A stretch of 26,012 nucleotides of DNA from Prasinococcaceae sp. CCMP 1430 (GCA_013416795.1 RQSC01001371.1:4406-30417); one strand, 5' to 3'. Counted from the stretch's first letter, positions 8,991-18,247 are shown. The notes: generated by a model from the letters alone, not told the origin. A program made the numbers and translations.

Positions 8991-9778
8991 ATGGGTGAGC
9001 CCTACCTCAAGAGGCAGCTCACCAACGTCGCGAACGTGCCCATCGCCGACTTCCCGCCGTCGGTGCGCGGGCTCCTCTCCAAGTTCGACAAGGTGCGGAC
9101 CGCGGCGCGCGGCATGCTGTGCATTAGGGTTACCGCGCCGCGCCGCGCCCGCGCCCGCGCCCGCGCTGACGCGCGCTGACGCCTCGCCCCGTCGGGCTCT
9201 CCGTCGTGGCGGCGCCTCGGCAGGATGGTGACGGCACCGTCGACGCCGCCGAGCTGCAGGAGGCGGCGAAGATGTTCGAGGCCGCCCAGGCCGCCCCTGA
9301 CGGCTCGATCCCGATCCAGCAGCTCCCGACCGAGCTGCGGCCCGCGATGAAGACGTTCGACTTGGACGGCGACGGCACGATCGACCCGATGGAGCTCGCG
9401 CGCGGCGCGGAGCTCTACGCCCAGTCCAAGGATACGGTGAAGAAGCTCACGCGGCTTGCGCTGGCGCTGCTGCTGCTCATGGGCATCATGCTCGCCGCCA
9501 TCACCGGCCTTACGTTCACCGTCGTCGAGCTCTCCAAGGAGACTACGACCTCGAGCGACGGCGTCCAGACGGTCAAGGGGTCGGCTGAGAGTGTCAAGAC
9601 CGCGTCGGCCGACACGCTGTCCGTGGGAGGTGTGACGGTTGACCGCACCACCGGCAAGCCGGCGTCCGTGGCGCCCGTCCTGACGCCCACGCCGCTCACG
9701 TCGCTGCTGCCGACCGCGTCGTTCCACGAGATGCGCTACTTCAAGGTGTCCAGCCCGCTGGGCGCCGAGCTCCAGCTG
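8315..9778 (+). repeat. Long direct duplication, left copy (partner 14255-15718)
   Basis: 1464 bases that match 14255-15718 at a constant offset of 5940. By eye I find eight substitutions, all confined to 9286-9367, and no indels apart from one T in the poly-T run just outside. The block spans the leader, exon 1, intron 1 and the start of exon 2 of the EF-hand gene. It ends abruptly at 9778, where the left copy switches to the leader of copy 2 and the right copy continues into its ectodomain. Confidence 0.9.
8949..8997 (+). repeat. Start-codon leader repeat shared by all three EF-hand copies (first)
   Basis: A 49-base segment ending in ATGGGTG is identical at 8949-8997, 9780-9828 and 14889-14937. 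It covers the 5' leader, a GAGCAGCC context and the first codons. In copy 2 this is all that remains of the upstream leader, which marks the recombination point between copy 1 and copy 2. Confidence 0.85.
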
Positions 9779-9991
9779 AGCCCGGTCGGCGCGCCTCGCG
9801 GGCGGCGCCGGTCGAGCAGCCATGGGTGGCCGCGACCCCTCGCCCCCCCCGGCGAGCCGGCCCACCTCCCTCAAGAGGCAGCTCACCAACGTCACGCACG
9901 TGCCCATCGACGAGTTCCCCCCGTCGGTGCGCGAGCTCTTCTCCAAGTTCGACAAGGTGGGGACCGCGGCGCGCGGCGTGCTGTGCTTTAG
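8991..9991 (+). pseudogene. EF-hand transmembrane protein, copy 1, truncated and fused to leader of copy 2
   Basis: Exon 1 8991-9092, intron 9093-9223 (GTGCGG...CAG), exon 2 9224-9991. Reads for 289 aa. The first 219 match copy 3: EF-hand loops at 33-44 and 80-91 (both DxDGDGxxDxxE), a TM helix at about 110-135, and a Ser/Thr/Val-rich stalk. After GAELQL the sequence jumps at 9779 into the leader and out-of-frame exon 1 of copy 2, adding a meaningless Arg/Pro-rich tail and a stop at 9989-9991. The ectodomain and Trp/Cys-rich end are absent. If expressed it would be a membrane-anchored calcium-binding stub. Its main use may instead be to supply promoter and exon 1 to copy 2, because its exon 1 donor and the copy 2 exon 2 acceptor are both phase 0. 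Truncated paralogue is the safest description; a misassembly is possible. Confidence 0.7.
9780..9828 (+). repeat. Start-codon leader repeat (second)
   Basis: Identical to 8949-8997 and 14889-14937. The bases immediately upstream (to 9778) belong to the ectodomain coding sequence of copy 1 and not to a promoter, so the repeat boundary is the fusion point. Confidence 0.85.
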
Positions 9992-12900
9992 GTGCCGCGC
10001 CCGCGCCCGCGCCTGCGCTGACGCGCGCTGGCGCCTCGCCCCGTCGGGCTCTCCGGCGTGGCGGCGCCTCGGCAGGATGGCGACGGCACCGTCGACGCCG
10101 CCGAGCTGCAGGAGGCGGCGAAGATGTTCGAGGCCGCCCAGGCCGCCCCTGACGGCTCGATCCCGATCCAGCAGCTCCCGACCGAGCTGCGGCCCGCGAT
10201 GAAGACGTTCGACTTGGACGGCGACGGCACGATCGACCCGATGGAGCTCGCGCGCGGCGCGGAGCTCTACGCCCAGTCCAAGGCCAAGGTGAAGAGGCTC
10301 ACGCAGCTCGCGCTGGCGCTGCTGGTGGTCATGGGCGTCATGCTCGGCGCCTTCGCCGGCCTTACGTTCGCCGTCGTCGAGCTCTCCAAGGAGACTACGA
10401 CCTCGAGCGACGGCATCCAGACGGTCAAGGGGTCGGACGAGACTGTCAAGGTCGCGTCGGCCGAGACTATGACCTCGAGCGACGGCGTCCAGACGGTCAG
10501 GGGGTCGAACGAGACTGTCAAGGTCGCGTCGGCCGACACGATGTCCGTGGGAGGCGTGACGGTGTGGCGCGCCAGCGGCAAGCCGGCGACCATCTCGCCG
10601 GTCCTGACGCCCACGGCGCTCACGTCGCTGCTGCCGACCGCGGGCAAGGTGCTCTACGCGATGAAGTTCCACAGGTCGGGCGACCCGCGGCTCGAGGTGC
10701 TGTTCGTGCACGGCACGGCGCGCATGCCGCGCGAGGGGTCCATCCACGGAACCGTCATCGAGATCGTCACGCAAGTTGGCCACATCATCCTCGACGACGA
10801 GCTGCTGTACATCGAGCATGAGGATGCCAGCCACATGTTCATGCGCGCCGGCTTCCCCGTCTCGAACTCGACCAGCACCAGCGGCGGGCGCGCGCTGCTG
10901 GGCATCTTCGAGCTCATGGGCTTCTTCAATGCCATCGATGGCCTCACGCCGGAGGGCGCCAGCGAGGACATGGTGCTCCCGAAGCTCAACAAAGACTTGC
11001 TGTACGCCGAGATCAAGGTGTACGTGCCCTGCGATGCCGCCGAGTACCCCACGCTCATGGCAGAGACGTCCGACTACGCCGGCGCCGACCTGTGCGAGAG
11101 CGGTGGCGAGGATTTCCCGGGCATGGAGCTGTACGACGCCAACCTCGACGGCGTGATGACGCGCCACATCGCCTACACCGAGAAGTCCTGGACCAAGGAC
11201 GGCCGCACGCTCGCCATCAAGTACTACGAAAACGCGCCCTCGCTCGAAGTCAAGGAGCTTCGCGATACCGACGCCAATCTGGCGTACACGTGGGTGGAGC
11301 GCTTCGGCCAGATCTACGCGTGCTCGCAGCTCCTAGAGCCGAACGGGGTCCTCGGGCTCAGCTACCTTAGGCAGCTGGGGCTCGTGGCCGCCAGCGTCAC
11401 CGCGCTCAGCAACACCAGCGACCTAGTCGGGGACCCGCAGGTCTACGCCGACCTGGGCATGGACGTGAGCGACCTCGAGCTCCCCGATTATTCGGACGAG
11501 AACACCACCGTGACCCAGGAAGAGGTGAAAGACGAGGTCGTGGACGAGACGGTCGCCACCGTTCCGTGGTCCAAGTGCAAGCTCCCGCGGCGCAGGCAGG
11601 CACCGCACAGCCGCGCGGGCTTCAAGGTGAACACCACCCTCAAGGGCAAGTGGGAGGCGTGGGACATGTACGAGTACACCGACGAGGACGGCTTCTCGCG
11701 CCCGGTGCGCTTTGCCTACGTGGACAAGGCCGCTAACGGCGTGCAATACAACGAGATCCTCGAGTGGACCTACGGCGGCTTCGATGCCGACGCACTGCTC
11801 GTGGTGCCCTCGGTCTTCGACGGGCTCGTGGACGGCGACACGCCCGACAAGTTCCAGTGCCCCAACAACACCTCCCCCAAGCTGCCGGCGCTCGACGGGC
11901 CGTTCGGCGCGATGTGGGACGTCATGGACAACGTGACGCTCGTGCTGCAGCAGACGGCCGAGGAGAACGCCCAGGACTACGCGGACGGCCTCCAGTCGGG
12001 CAACACCACGATCGGCAACGCCTTCGAGGACGCGCTGACGGAGGGGCGCCGCGAGCTCATGGAGCGCGTCGACGCGGGCATTTACTCGCTGGACGAGATC
12101 GAGGAGATGGACTTCGAGCACAGGCTCGCGGGCCATCTCGAGAGCATCTCCCGCCGGAAGCTCGCGCGCGAGAGGCTCCTGCGGCTGGGCTTGGTGGGCC
12201 TGCAACAGTCGCTCAGGCGGTACTTCGCCGAGCGCGAGTCCGAGCGCAAGCTCCAGGCCGCCGCGGGCGGCCGCGAGCTCGAGCAGACCATCTATGACAA
12301 CAACATCCCGTTCGACGTCTACATGTGGCCGCCCTGCGGCCCCGAGTTTACGCCCTGGATAGACCCCTCCGTCTGTGTCGATTCGTACGAGGCCGCAAGC
12401 AAGAGGGCGCTGCAGATTCAGTTCACGATGAAGTTCTTCCTGCAGATCCCATGGTGGTGGAGCGGCGGCATCGACATCAAACGGCCCGACACCTGGCCCA
12501 TCGTCTTCGACGGCTTCGCCGTCGGCGGCGAGGTGCCCCTCGACCCTTGGAGAAGTGGTATTGTGACGGCGTACGGTGAGGCCGGCTGGGAGAACGCCCG
12601 CGACCTCTTCGATGACAAATGGTGGACGAACGGCTGGGGCACCATCTACGGTGAGATGGGCGTCAAGGCGGGCATCAAGGACCTCATCCCGAACGCGGTC
12701 CAGGTCATCCTGCCGTCGAGCTTCATCGACCTGTTCGAGCAGAACCTCGTTTCGCTGAGGGTCCAGTTCGACTCGACGACGCCGTACATCGACCTCATCG
12801 GCAAGATGTGCCTCTTCATTGCTGGCTTCTTTTCGTGCTTGCCCCTGATCGGCTTCCAGGTCTTCCTGGAGCTCAAGATGGACGTCGTTGGCATGGTCCG

Positions 12901-13228
12901 CACGGGCGCGCTCAAGGCGACGCTGAGCGACTTCGGCCTCGAGTACTACCACCCCGGCTTGTGCCAGGGCTGGTTTCCAGTATGGTGGTGGGCCGTCAGG
13001 TGGTGCCACAGCTGCTGGAGGGTCTGTTGCTGCTGGGGTCGCTGCTGGGGCGGCTGCTTCCCGTACCCTTGCGGTGGCTATTGGTACATCGCCTTCTGGG
13101 CCCCGTACTGGTACCCCTGCAAGAAGAGCGGCACGCTCTCCGCGAAGTCGTTCCTCGGCCTGCCGAACTGGTGGCTCACGCTGCTCAACGCGGGCAGCCT
13201 CTTCAGCGGCAAGAAGATGCTCGCCTAG
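9822..13228 (+). CDS. EF-hand, single-TM protein with Trp/Cys-rich C-terminus, copy 2
   Basis: Exon 1 9822-9956 (45 aa), intron 9957-10075 (119 nt, GTGGGG...CAG), exon 2 10076-13228; 1095 aa. I do not recognise the family. Two canonical EF-hand loops (44-55 and 91-102) imply cytosolic calcium binding. One TM helix follows at about 121-146, then a Ser/Thr/Val stalk with a doubled 24-residue unit. The roughly 900-residue presumed ectodomain has several N-x-S/T sequons (NST, NTS, NTT, NNTS, NVT), acidic segments and clustered Trp. Near the C-terminus, codons 12962-13120 encode 53 residues with 10 Cys and 11 Trp, followed by a conserved tail ending in KKMLA. Exon 1 differs from copies 1 and 3 by a Pro/Ser-rich insertion. 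The upstream promoter block is missing, leaving only the 49-base leader. Topology (N-in) is inferred from the EF-hands and sequons. It could be a surface adhesin or sensor, but nothing in the sequence proves a function. Confidence 0.78.
10400..10543 (+). repeat. Two 72-bp in-frame tandem repeats in the stalk of copy 2
   Basis: Units 10400-10471 and 10472-10543 each encode 24 residues beginning TSSDG and ending with a Met. They differ at a handful of positions (for example GSDE versus GSNE). Copies 1 and 3 have a single equivalent unit. The repeat lies just outside the TM helix, so unit number would set the length of the juxtamembrane stalk. Confidence 0.85.
12962..13120 (+). other. Trp/Cys-rich segment of copy 2
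   Basis: 53 codons that begin and end with Cys and contain 10 Cys and 11 Trp with five Tyr, including a CCCWGRCW core and a GGYWYIAFW motif. The matching segment of copy 3 is at 17981-18139. Cysteine positions are unchanged between the copies although the residues between them vary, which argues for selection on the cysteines. Confidence 0.85.
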
Positions 13229-13662
13229 ATTGCCTTCACACCTCGGCTCGCTCTCCGCGCAGGGTGCGCGCGCCGCCAGTCGCCCGGCACAGAGGGAGGG
13301 CACGGGGCGGAGACGGGGCGAGCGGTGTTTCGAGAGGACAAGAGCGGGGGCGAATGGTCTCTTCGCGCGGTGGCTTCGAATGCCGCATCTACGTGGCGGC
13401 TTCCGCCGGGGTCGGATACGTCCCTGCACCCCTCTGCGAGAAAAATGCTCCCAGCACCCTTTGGGTTTGACTGTTTAGGGTCAAATTGTCTTCGCCCTTC
13501 TTTAGACGACGATCCTTTTTTCTGTGCCGGAACTCGTTTTTGCATGAGATTACAGTAGACATGGTAGACCCTCTGTATACGTACAGTATACTGTAGTTTT
13601 GAGTTGGTCTGCCCTGCAAAAACAGAAATAAATCACGTCGCCCGTTTTACGTACGTTTTACA
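13229..13662. other. 3' flank of copy 2: shared 3' UTR then AT-rich island
   Basis: About 110 bases after the stop (to about 13337) match the 3' flank of copy 3 (18248-18356) with a few substitutions, so the 3' UTR was duplicated with the gene. Beyond that the flanks are unrelated. From about 13440 the base composition becomes far more AT-rich than the rest of the window. This part holds a perfect 14-base palindrome (TACAGTATACTGTA, 13582-13595). No gene is supported. Confidence 0.55.
13627..13632 (+). promoter_or_regulatory. Candidate polyadenylation signal downstream of copy 2
   Basis: AATAAA about 400 bases after the copy 2 stop, in the AT-rich island. The distance is long for a 3' UTR in a compact genome, and copy 3 has no equivalent at the same place, so the assignment is weak. 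Confidence 0.2.
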
Positions 13663-14252
13663 TCAAAATGCACCTGCGCGGGAGGGGTGCTGGAGCGTTC
13701 GTTCCGAGACCGGAGCGGGCGAATCGACGGAAACGATTTCAAAATGCACGAACCGCGGTTGTGACGCCCTCGACCGGCAAAGGGGCCCGATCCGACGCCG
13801 TCGCTCCCCGGGCGGGTTCGAATTCGGCGCGCGCGAGGTGCCGCTGCTGCTGCCGCTGCTGCCGCGCGGCGCGCGGCGCCGGGGGCGGGGGCAGGAGCGC
13901 GGGAAGGCAAGGGGGGTGAGGTCGTCGAACAGGCCATCCGCATCTTCGGCGGACTGGGCGGACGTCGAGGACTCGCTGCCCTCGAACGCGCCCGGCACGT
14001 CCGTCTGGCCGTGGTCGTCACGACCCCAGCAGTAGATCGCGCCGTCCTCCCGGGCGACGCCGCACGTGTGAGCCGCTCCGGCGCTCACGGACGCCCACGC
14101 GCCCGCGCCGCTCGGCACGTCCGCCTGGCCGTCGGCGTCGCGCCCCCAGCAGCGCATCGCGCCGTCGTCCCGGGCGACGCCGCACGTGTGCCAGTCCCCT
14201 GCGCTCACCGAGGACCACGCGCCCACGCCGCTCGGCGCGTCCGCCTGGCCGT
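13663..14252 (-). CDS. RCC1-like repeat protein, 5' end cut by assembly gap
   Basis: Minus-strand frame open from the N gap (14253-14254) to a TGA at 13663-13665. The first about 90 residues hold two complete 40-residue RCC1/BLIP-II-like beta-propeller repeats, each with the pattern W-SVSAG, HTCGVAR-DGA, CWGRD and GQ-DVP, followed by the start of a third (GQTDVP at about 14010-13993). Such repeats occur in regulator-of-chromosome-condensation proteins and in many secreted or membrane propellers of algae; function is not assignable from two repeats. The last about 110 residues are Ser/Arg/Pro-rich and may include non-coding sequence. The N-terminal repeats that must precede are missing: upstream of the gap lies the unrelated EF-hand leader duplication. 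The gene is either truly truncated or separated from its 5' part by a scaffold mis-join. Confidence 0.65.
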
Positions 14253-14254
14253 NN
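14253..14254. other. Two-base assembly gap (NN)
   Basis: Two ambiguous bases sit exactly between the truncated RCC1-repeat frame and the poly-T tract that begins the 1464-base duplication. A gap of token length at a homopolymer and at a repeat boundary suggests a contig join and not two truly unknown bases. Confidence 0.9.
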
Positions 14255-15718
14255 TTTTTTTTTTTTTTCGCCGCGGGGGCCACCAAAAACGGGTCCCCGT
14301 TTGAACGCGCGCCGTTTCGTCGCACGTTTCGTCCGCTGGCGCGCCGGCCCGGAAAAACGCTCCCCCCGACCGAACCGGTCCTCGATTGATTGAATCCTGC
14401 ATGGTCCGGCCTGCGCCGGCGGGGGCCGGATCGTTTTTTTTTTTTTCCGTGCCGCGCGGGCCGAAACGCGTCCTTGATTTTGAATGCGCGCACGGCACGC
14501 GCGGGAGGGGTCCGTTTTCCTTCGGCGCCCGCGGGCGCCAGTCGGGTACGACGGAACTGAAATGGAACCGGTTCGTGAAATCCCGCATGAGCGAAGAAGG
14601 CCACGCCGGCGCGCGACGGAAAAATCGTGCGCGCGCGCAATCCAGCCGCCCGAGGGGGCGGCGCGCGGATCTCAACCGCCGCTCGCGATAGTTGCGACTC
14701 GCGGGCGCGGGTAACCGCCGCGCGCGCGGCGCCAGCAAGATGCGTTTTGACCTCGGGCGGTTCCCCGGGCGACGGCGGCGAGGGGCGCGCGGCGACAATA
14801 TCCCACTACGACCTCGTAGTGTCGGGAGGCAGAGGGGCGCGCGCGAGCCTGGTCAGCGGGGCGCGCCATACAGGCGCAGCCGCGCGCGGCCCGGTCGGCG
14901 CGCCTCGCGGGCGGCGCCGGTCGAGCAGCCATGGGTGAGCCCTACCTCAAGAGGCAGCTCACCAACGTCGCGAACGTGCCCATCGCCGACTTCCCGCCGT
15001 CGGTGCGCGGGCTCCTCTCCAAGTTCGACAAGGTGCGGACCGCGGCGCGCGGCATGCTGTGCATTAGGGTTACCGCGCCGCGCCGCGCCCGCGCCCGCGC
15101 CCGCGCTGACGCGCGCTGACGCCTCGCCCCGTCGGGCTCTCCGTCGTGGCGGCGCCTCGGCAGGATGGTGACGGCACCGTCGACGCCGCCGAGCTGCAGG
15201 AGGCGGCGAAGATGTTCGAGGCCGCGCAGTGCGCCCCGGACGGCTCGATCCCGATCCAGCAGCTCCCGACCGAGCTGCGGCCCGCGTTGAAGACTTTCGA
15301 CATGGATGGCGACGGCACGATCGACCCGATGGAGCTCGCGCGCGGCGCGGAGCTCTACGCCCAGTCCAAGGATACGGTGAAGAAGCTCACGCGGCTTGCG
15401 CTGGCGCTGCTGCTGCTCATGGGCATCATGCTCGCCGCCATCACCGGCCTTACGTTCACCGTCGTCGAGCTCTCCAAGGAGACTACGACCTCGAGCGACG
15501 GCGTCCAGACGGTCAAGGGGTCGGCTGAGAGTGTCAAGACCGCGTCGGCCGACACGCTGTCCGTGGGAGGTGTGACGGTTGACCGCACCACCGGCAAGCC
15601 GGCGTCCGTGGCGCCCGTCCTGACGCCCACGCCGCTCACGTCGCTGCTGCCGACCGCGTCGTTCCACGAGATGCGCTACTTCAAGGTGTCCAGCCCGCTG
15701 GGCGCCGAGCTCCAGCTG
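14255..15718 (+). repeat. Long direct duplication, right copy (partner 8315-9778)
   Basis: Matches 8315-9778 except for eight substitutions in 15226-15307. It carries the poly-T leader, exon 1, intron 1 and the EF-hand/TM/stalk part of exon 2 of copy 3. At 15718 it continues uninterrupted into the ectodomain, so copy 3 is the intact version from which copy 1 appears truncated. Confidence 0.9.
14889..14937 (+). repeat. Start-codon leader repeat (third)
   Basis: Identical to 8949-8997 and 9780-9828. Here, as in copy 1, it is embedded in the long leader duplication. Confidence 0.85.
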
Positions 15719-18247
15719 TTCGTGCACGGCACGGCGCGCATGCCGCGCGAGGGGTCCATCCACGGAACTGTCATCGAGATCGTCACGCAAGTTGGCCACA
15801 TCATCCTCGACGACGAGCTGCTGTACATCGAGCACGAAGATGCCAGCCACATGTTCATGCGCGCCGGCTTCCCCGTCTCCAACTCGACCAGCACCAGCGG
15901 CGGGCGCGCGCTGCTGGGCATCTTCGAGCTCATGGGCTTCTTCAATGCCATCGATGGCCTCACGCCGGAGGGCGCCAGCGAGGACATGGTGCTCCCGAAG
16001 CTCAACAAAGACTTGCTGTACGCCGAGATCAAGGTGTACGTGCCCTGCGATGCCGCCGAGTACCCCACGCTCATGGCAGAGACGTCCGACTACGCCGGCG
16101 CCGACCTGTGCGAGAGCGGTGGCGAGGATTTCCCGGGCATGGAGCTGTACGACGCCAACCTCGACGGCGTGATGACGCGCCACATCGCCTACACCGAGAA
16201 GTCCTGGACCAAGGACGGCCGCACGCTCGCCATCAAGTACTACGAAAACGCGCCCTCGCTCGAAGTCAAGGAGCTTCGCGACATCGACGCCAATATTCAG
16301 TACAAGTGGGTGGAGCGCTTCGGCCAGATCTACGCGTGCTCGCTCGAGGATCTCGGCTTGCCCCAGGAGCCCGAGTCGATGGAATCCGTCGACCCCGAGT
16401 TGGCCTCGAGCTACGATTCGCTCAGCAACACCGACGAGTTAAACGCGGACACGCAGGTCTACGCCGACCTGGGCCTCGATGTGAGCGACGTCGAGTTCCC
16501 CGATTATTCGGACGAGAACACCACCGTCACCCAGGACGAGCTGACAGAGGAGGAGGTCGACCAGACGGTCGCCACCGTCGGCACCAGGTTCACGTTCGAG
16601 GGCGCCGCGTCCGTCCGTGGCGTGTCGGCGCGCCGCTTCAAGGTGAACACCACCCTCAAGGGCAAGTGGGAGGCGTGGGACATGTACGAGTACACCGACG
16701 AGGACGGCTTCTCGCGCCCGGTGCGCTTTGCCTACGTGGACAAGGCCGCTAACGGCGTGCAATACAACGAGATCCTCGAGTGGACCTACGGCGGCTTCGA
16801 TGCCGACGCACTGCTCGTGGTGCCCTCGGTCTTCGACGGGCTCGTGGACGGCGACACGCCCGACAAGTTCCAGTGCCCCAACAACACCTCCCCCAAGCTG
16901 CCGGCGCTCGACGGGCCGTTCGGCGCGATGTGGGACGTCATGGACAACGTGACGCTCGTGCTGCAGCAGACGGCCGAGGAGAACGCCCAGGACTACGCGG
17001 ACGGCCTCCAGTCGGGCAACACCACGATCGGCAACGCCTTCGAGGACGCGCTGACGGAGGGGCGCCGCGAGCTCATGGAGCGCGTCGACGCGGGCATTTA
17101 CTCGCTGGACGAGATCGAGGAGATGGACTTCGAGCACAGGCTCGCGGGCCATCTCGAGAGCATCTCCCGCCGCTTCGAGCGCGCGCTCTCCGAGGACGCC
17201 GACCCGAACCACCCGGACGTTGTCAGCATCAGGCGGTACCTCGCCGAGCGCGCGTCCGAGCGCAAGCTCGAGGCCGCCGCGGGCGGCCGCGAGCTCGAGC
17301 AGACCATCTATGACAACAACGTCCCGTTCCAAGTCTACATGTGGCCGCCCTGCGGGACCGAGTTTACGCCCTTGATAGACCCCGCCGAGTGTGTTGAACG
17401 GTACGAGGCCGCAAGCAAGAGGGCGCTGCAGATTCAGTTCACGCTGAAGTTCTTCCTGCAGTTGCCGTGGTGGTGGGGGGGGCGCGGCATCGAACTCACC
17501 CGGCCCGACACCTGGCCCATCGTCTTCGACGGCTTCGCCATCGGCGGCGAGGTGCCCCTCGACCCTTGGAGACTTGGTCTGGTGACGGCGTACGGTGAGG
17601 CCGGCTGGGAGAATGCCCGCGACCTCTTCGATGACAAATGGTGGACGAACGGCTGGGGCACCATCTACGGTGAGATGGGCGTCAAGGCGGGCATCAAGGA
17701 CCTCATCCCGAACGCGGTCCAGGTCATCCTGCCGTCGAGCTTCATCGACCTGTTCGAGCAGAACCTCGTTTCGCTGAGGGTCCAGTTCGACTCGACGACG
17801 CCGTACATCGACCTCATCGGCAAGATGTGCCTCTTCATTGCTGGCTTCTATTCGTGCTTGCCCCTGATCGGCTTCCAGGTCTTCCTTGAGCTCAAGATGG
17901 ACGTCGTTGGCATGGTCCGCACCGGCAATCTCAGGGCGTTGCTGAGCGACTTCGGCATCGAGTACTACCACCCCGGCATGTGCCAGGGCTGGTTCCCAGT
18001 GTGGTGGTTCCGCGTCAGGTGGTGCCGCGCCTGCTGGAGGATCTGCTGCTGCTGGGGTCGCTGCTGGGGCGCCTGCATCCCGTACCCTTGCGGTGGCTAT
18101 TGGTACATCGCCTTCTGGGCCCCGTACTGGTACCCCTGCAAGAAGAGCGGCACGCTCTCCGCGAAGTCGTTCCTCGGCCTGCCGAACTGGTGGCTCACGC
18201 TGCTCAACGCGGGCAGCCTCTTCAGCGGCAAGAAGATGCTCGCCTAG
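14931..18247 (+). CDS. EF-hand, single-TM protein with Trp/Cys-rich C-terminus, copy 3
   Basis: Exon 1 14931-15032 (34 aa), intron 15033-15163 (131 nt, GTGCGG...CAG), exon 2 15164-18247; 1061 aa. Family not recognised; architecture as in copy 2. EF-hand loops are at 33-44 and 80-91 with all calcium-ligating positions filled. The intron falls inside the first loop, after its second residue. The TM helix is at about 110-135, with a single 24-residue stalk unit. The ectodomain carries N-glycosylation sequons and acidic clusters. The Trp/Cys-rich segment (17981-18139) has 10 Cys and 10 Trp in 53 residues, then a conserved tail ending KKMLA. Relative to copy 2, long stretches are nucleotide-identical while three blocks (16343-16456, 16580-16636, 17173-17230) are almost unrelated yet of equal length. 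This is the only copy with both a full leader and a full ectodomain, provided the upstream assembly is right. Confidence 0.8.

Noticed and set aside
9002-11167. Minus-strand open frame of about 721 codons across EF-hand copies 1 and 2
   Set aside because: A shadow of the plus-strand genes caused by high GC at third positions; it crosses the copy 1/copy 2 fusion without any domain sense.
11423-13429. Minus-strand frames of about 670 codons opposite EF-hand copies 2 and 3 (also 16439-18466)
   Set aside because: Same antisense composition artefact; both copies have it because the sequence is duplicated.
13800-13830. GGTTCGAAT, resembling a tRNA T-loop
   Set aside because: No matching T-stem, anticodon arm or acceptor stem could be drawn around it; the same holds for the GGTTCGAAACC near 8229.
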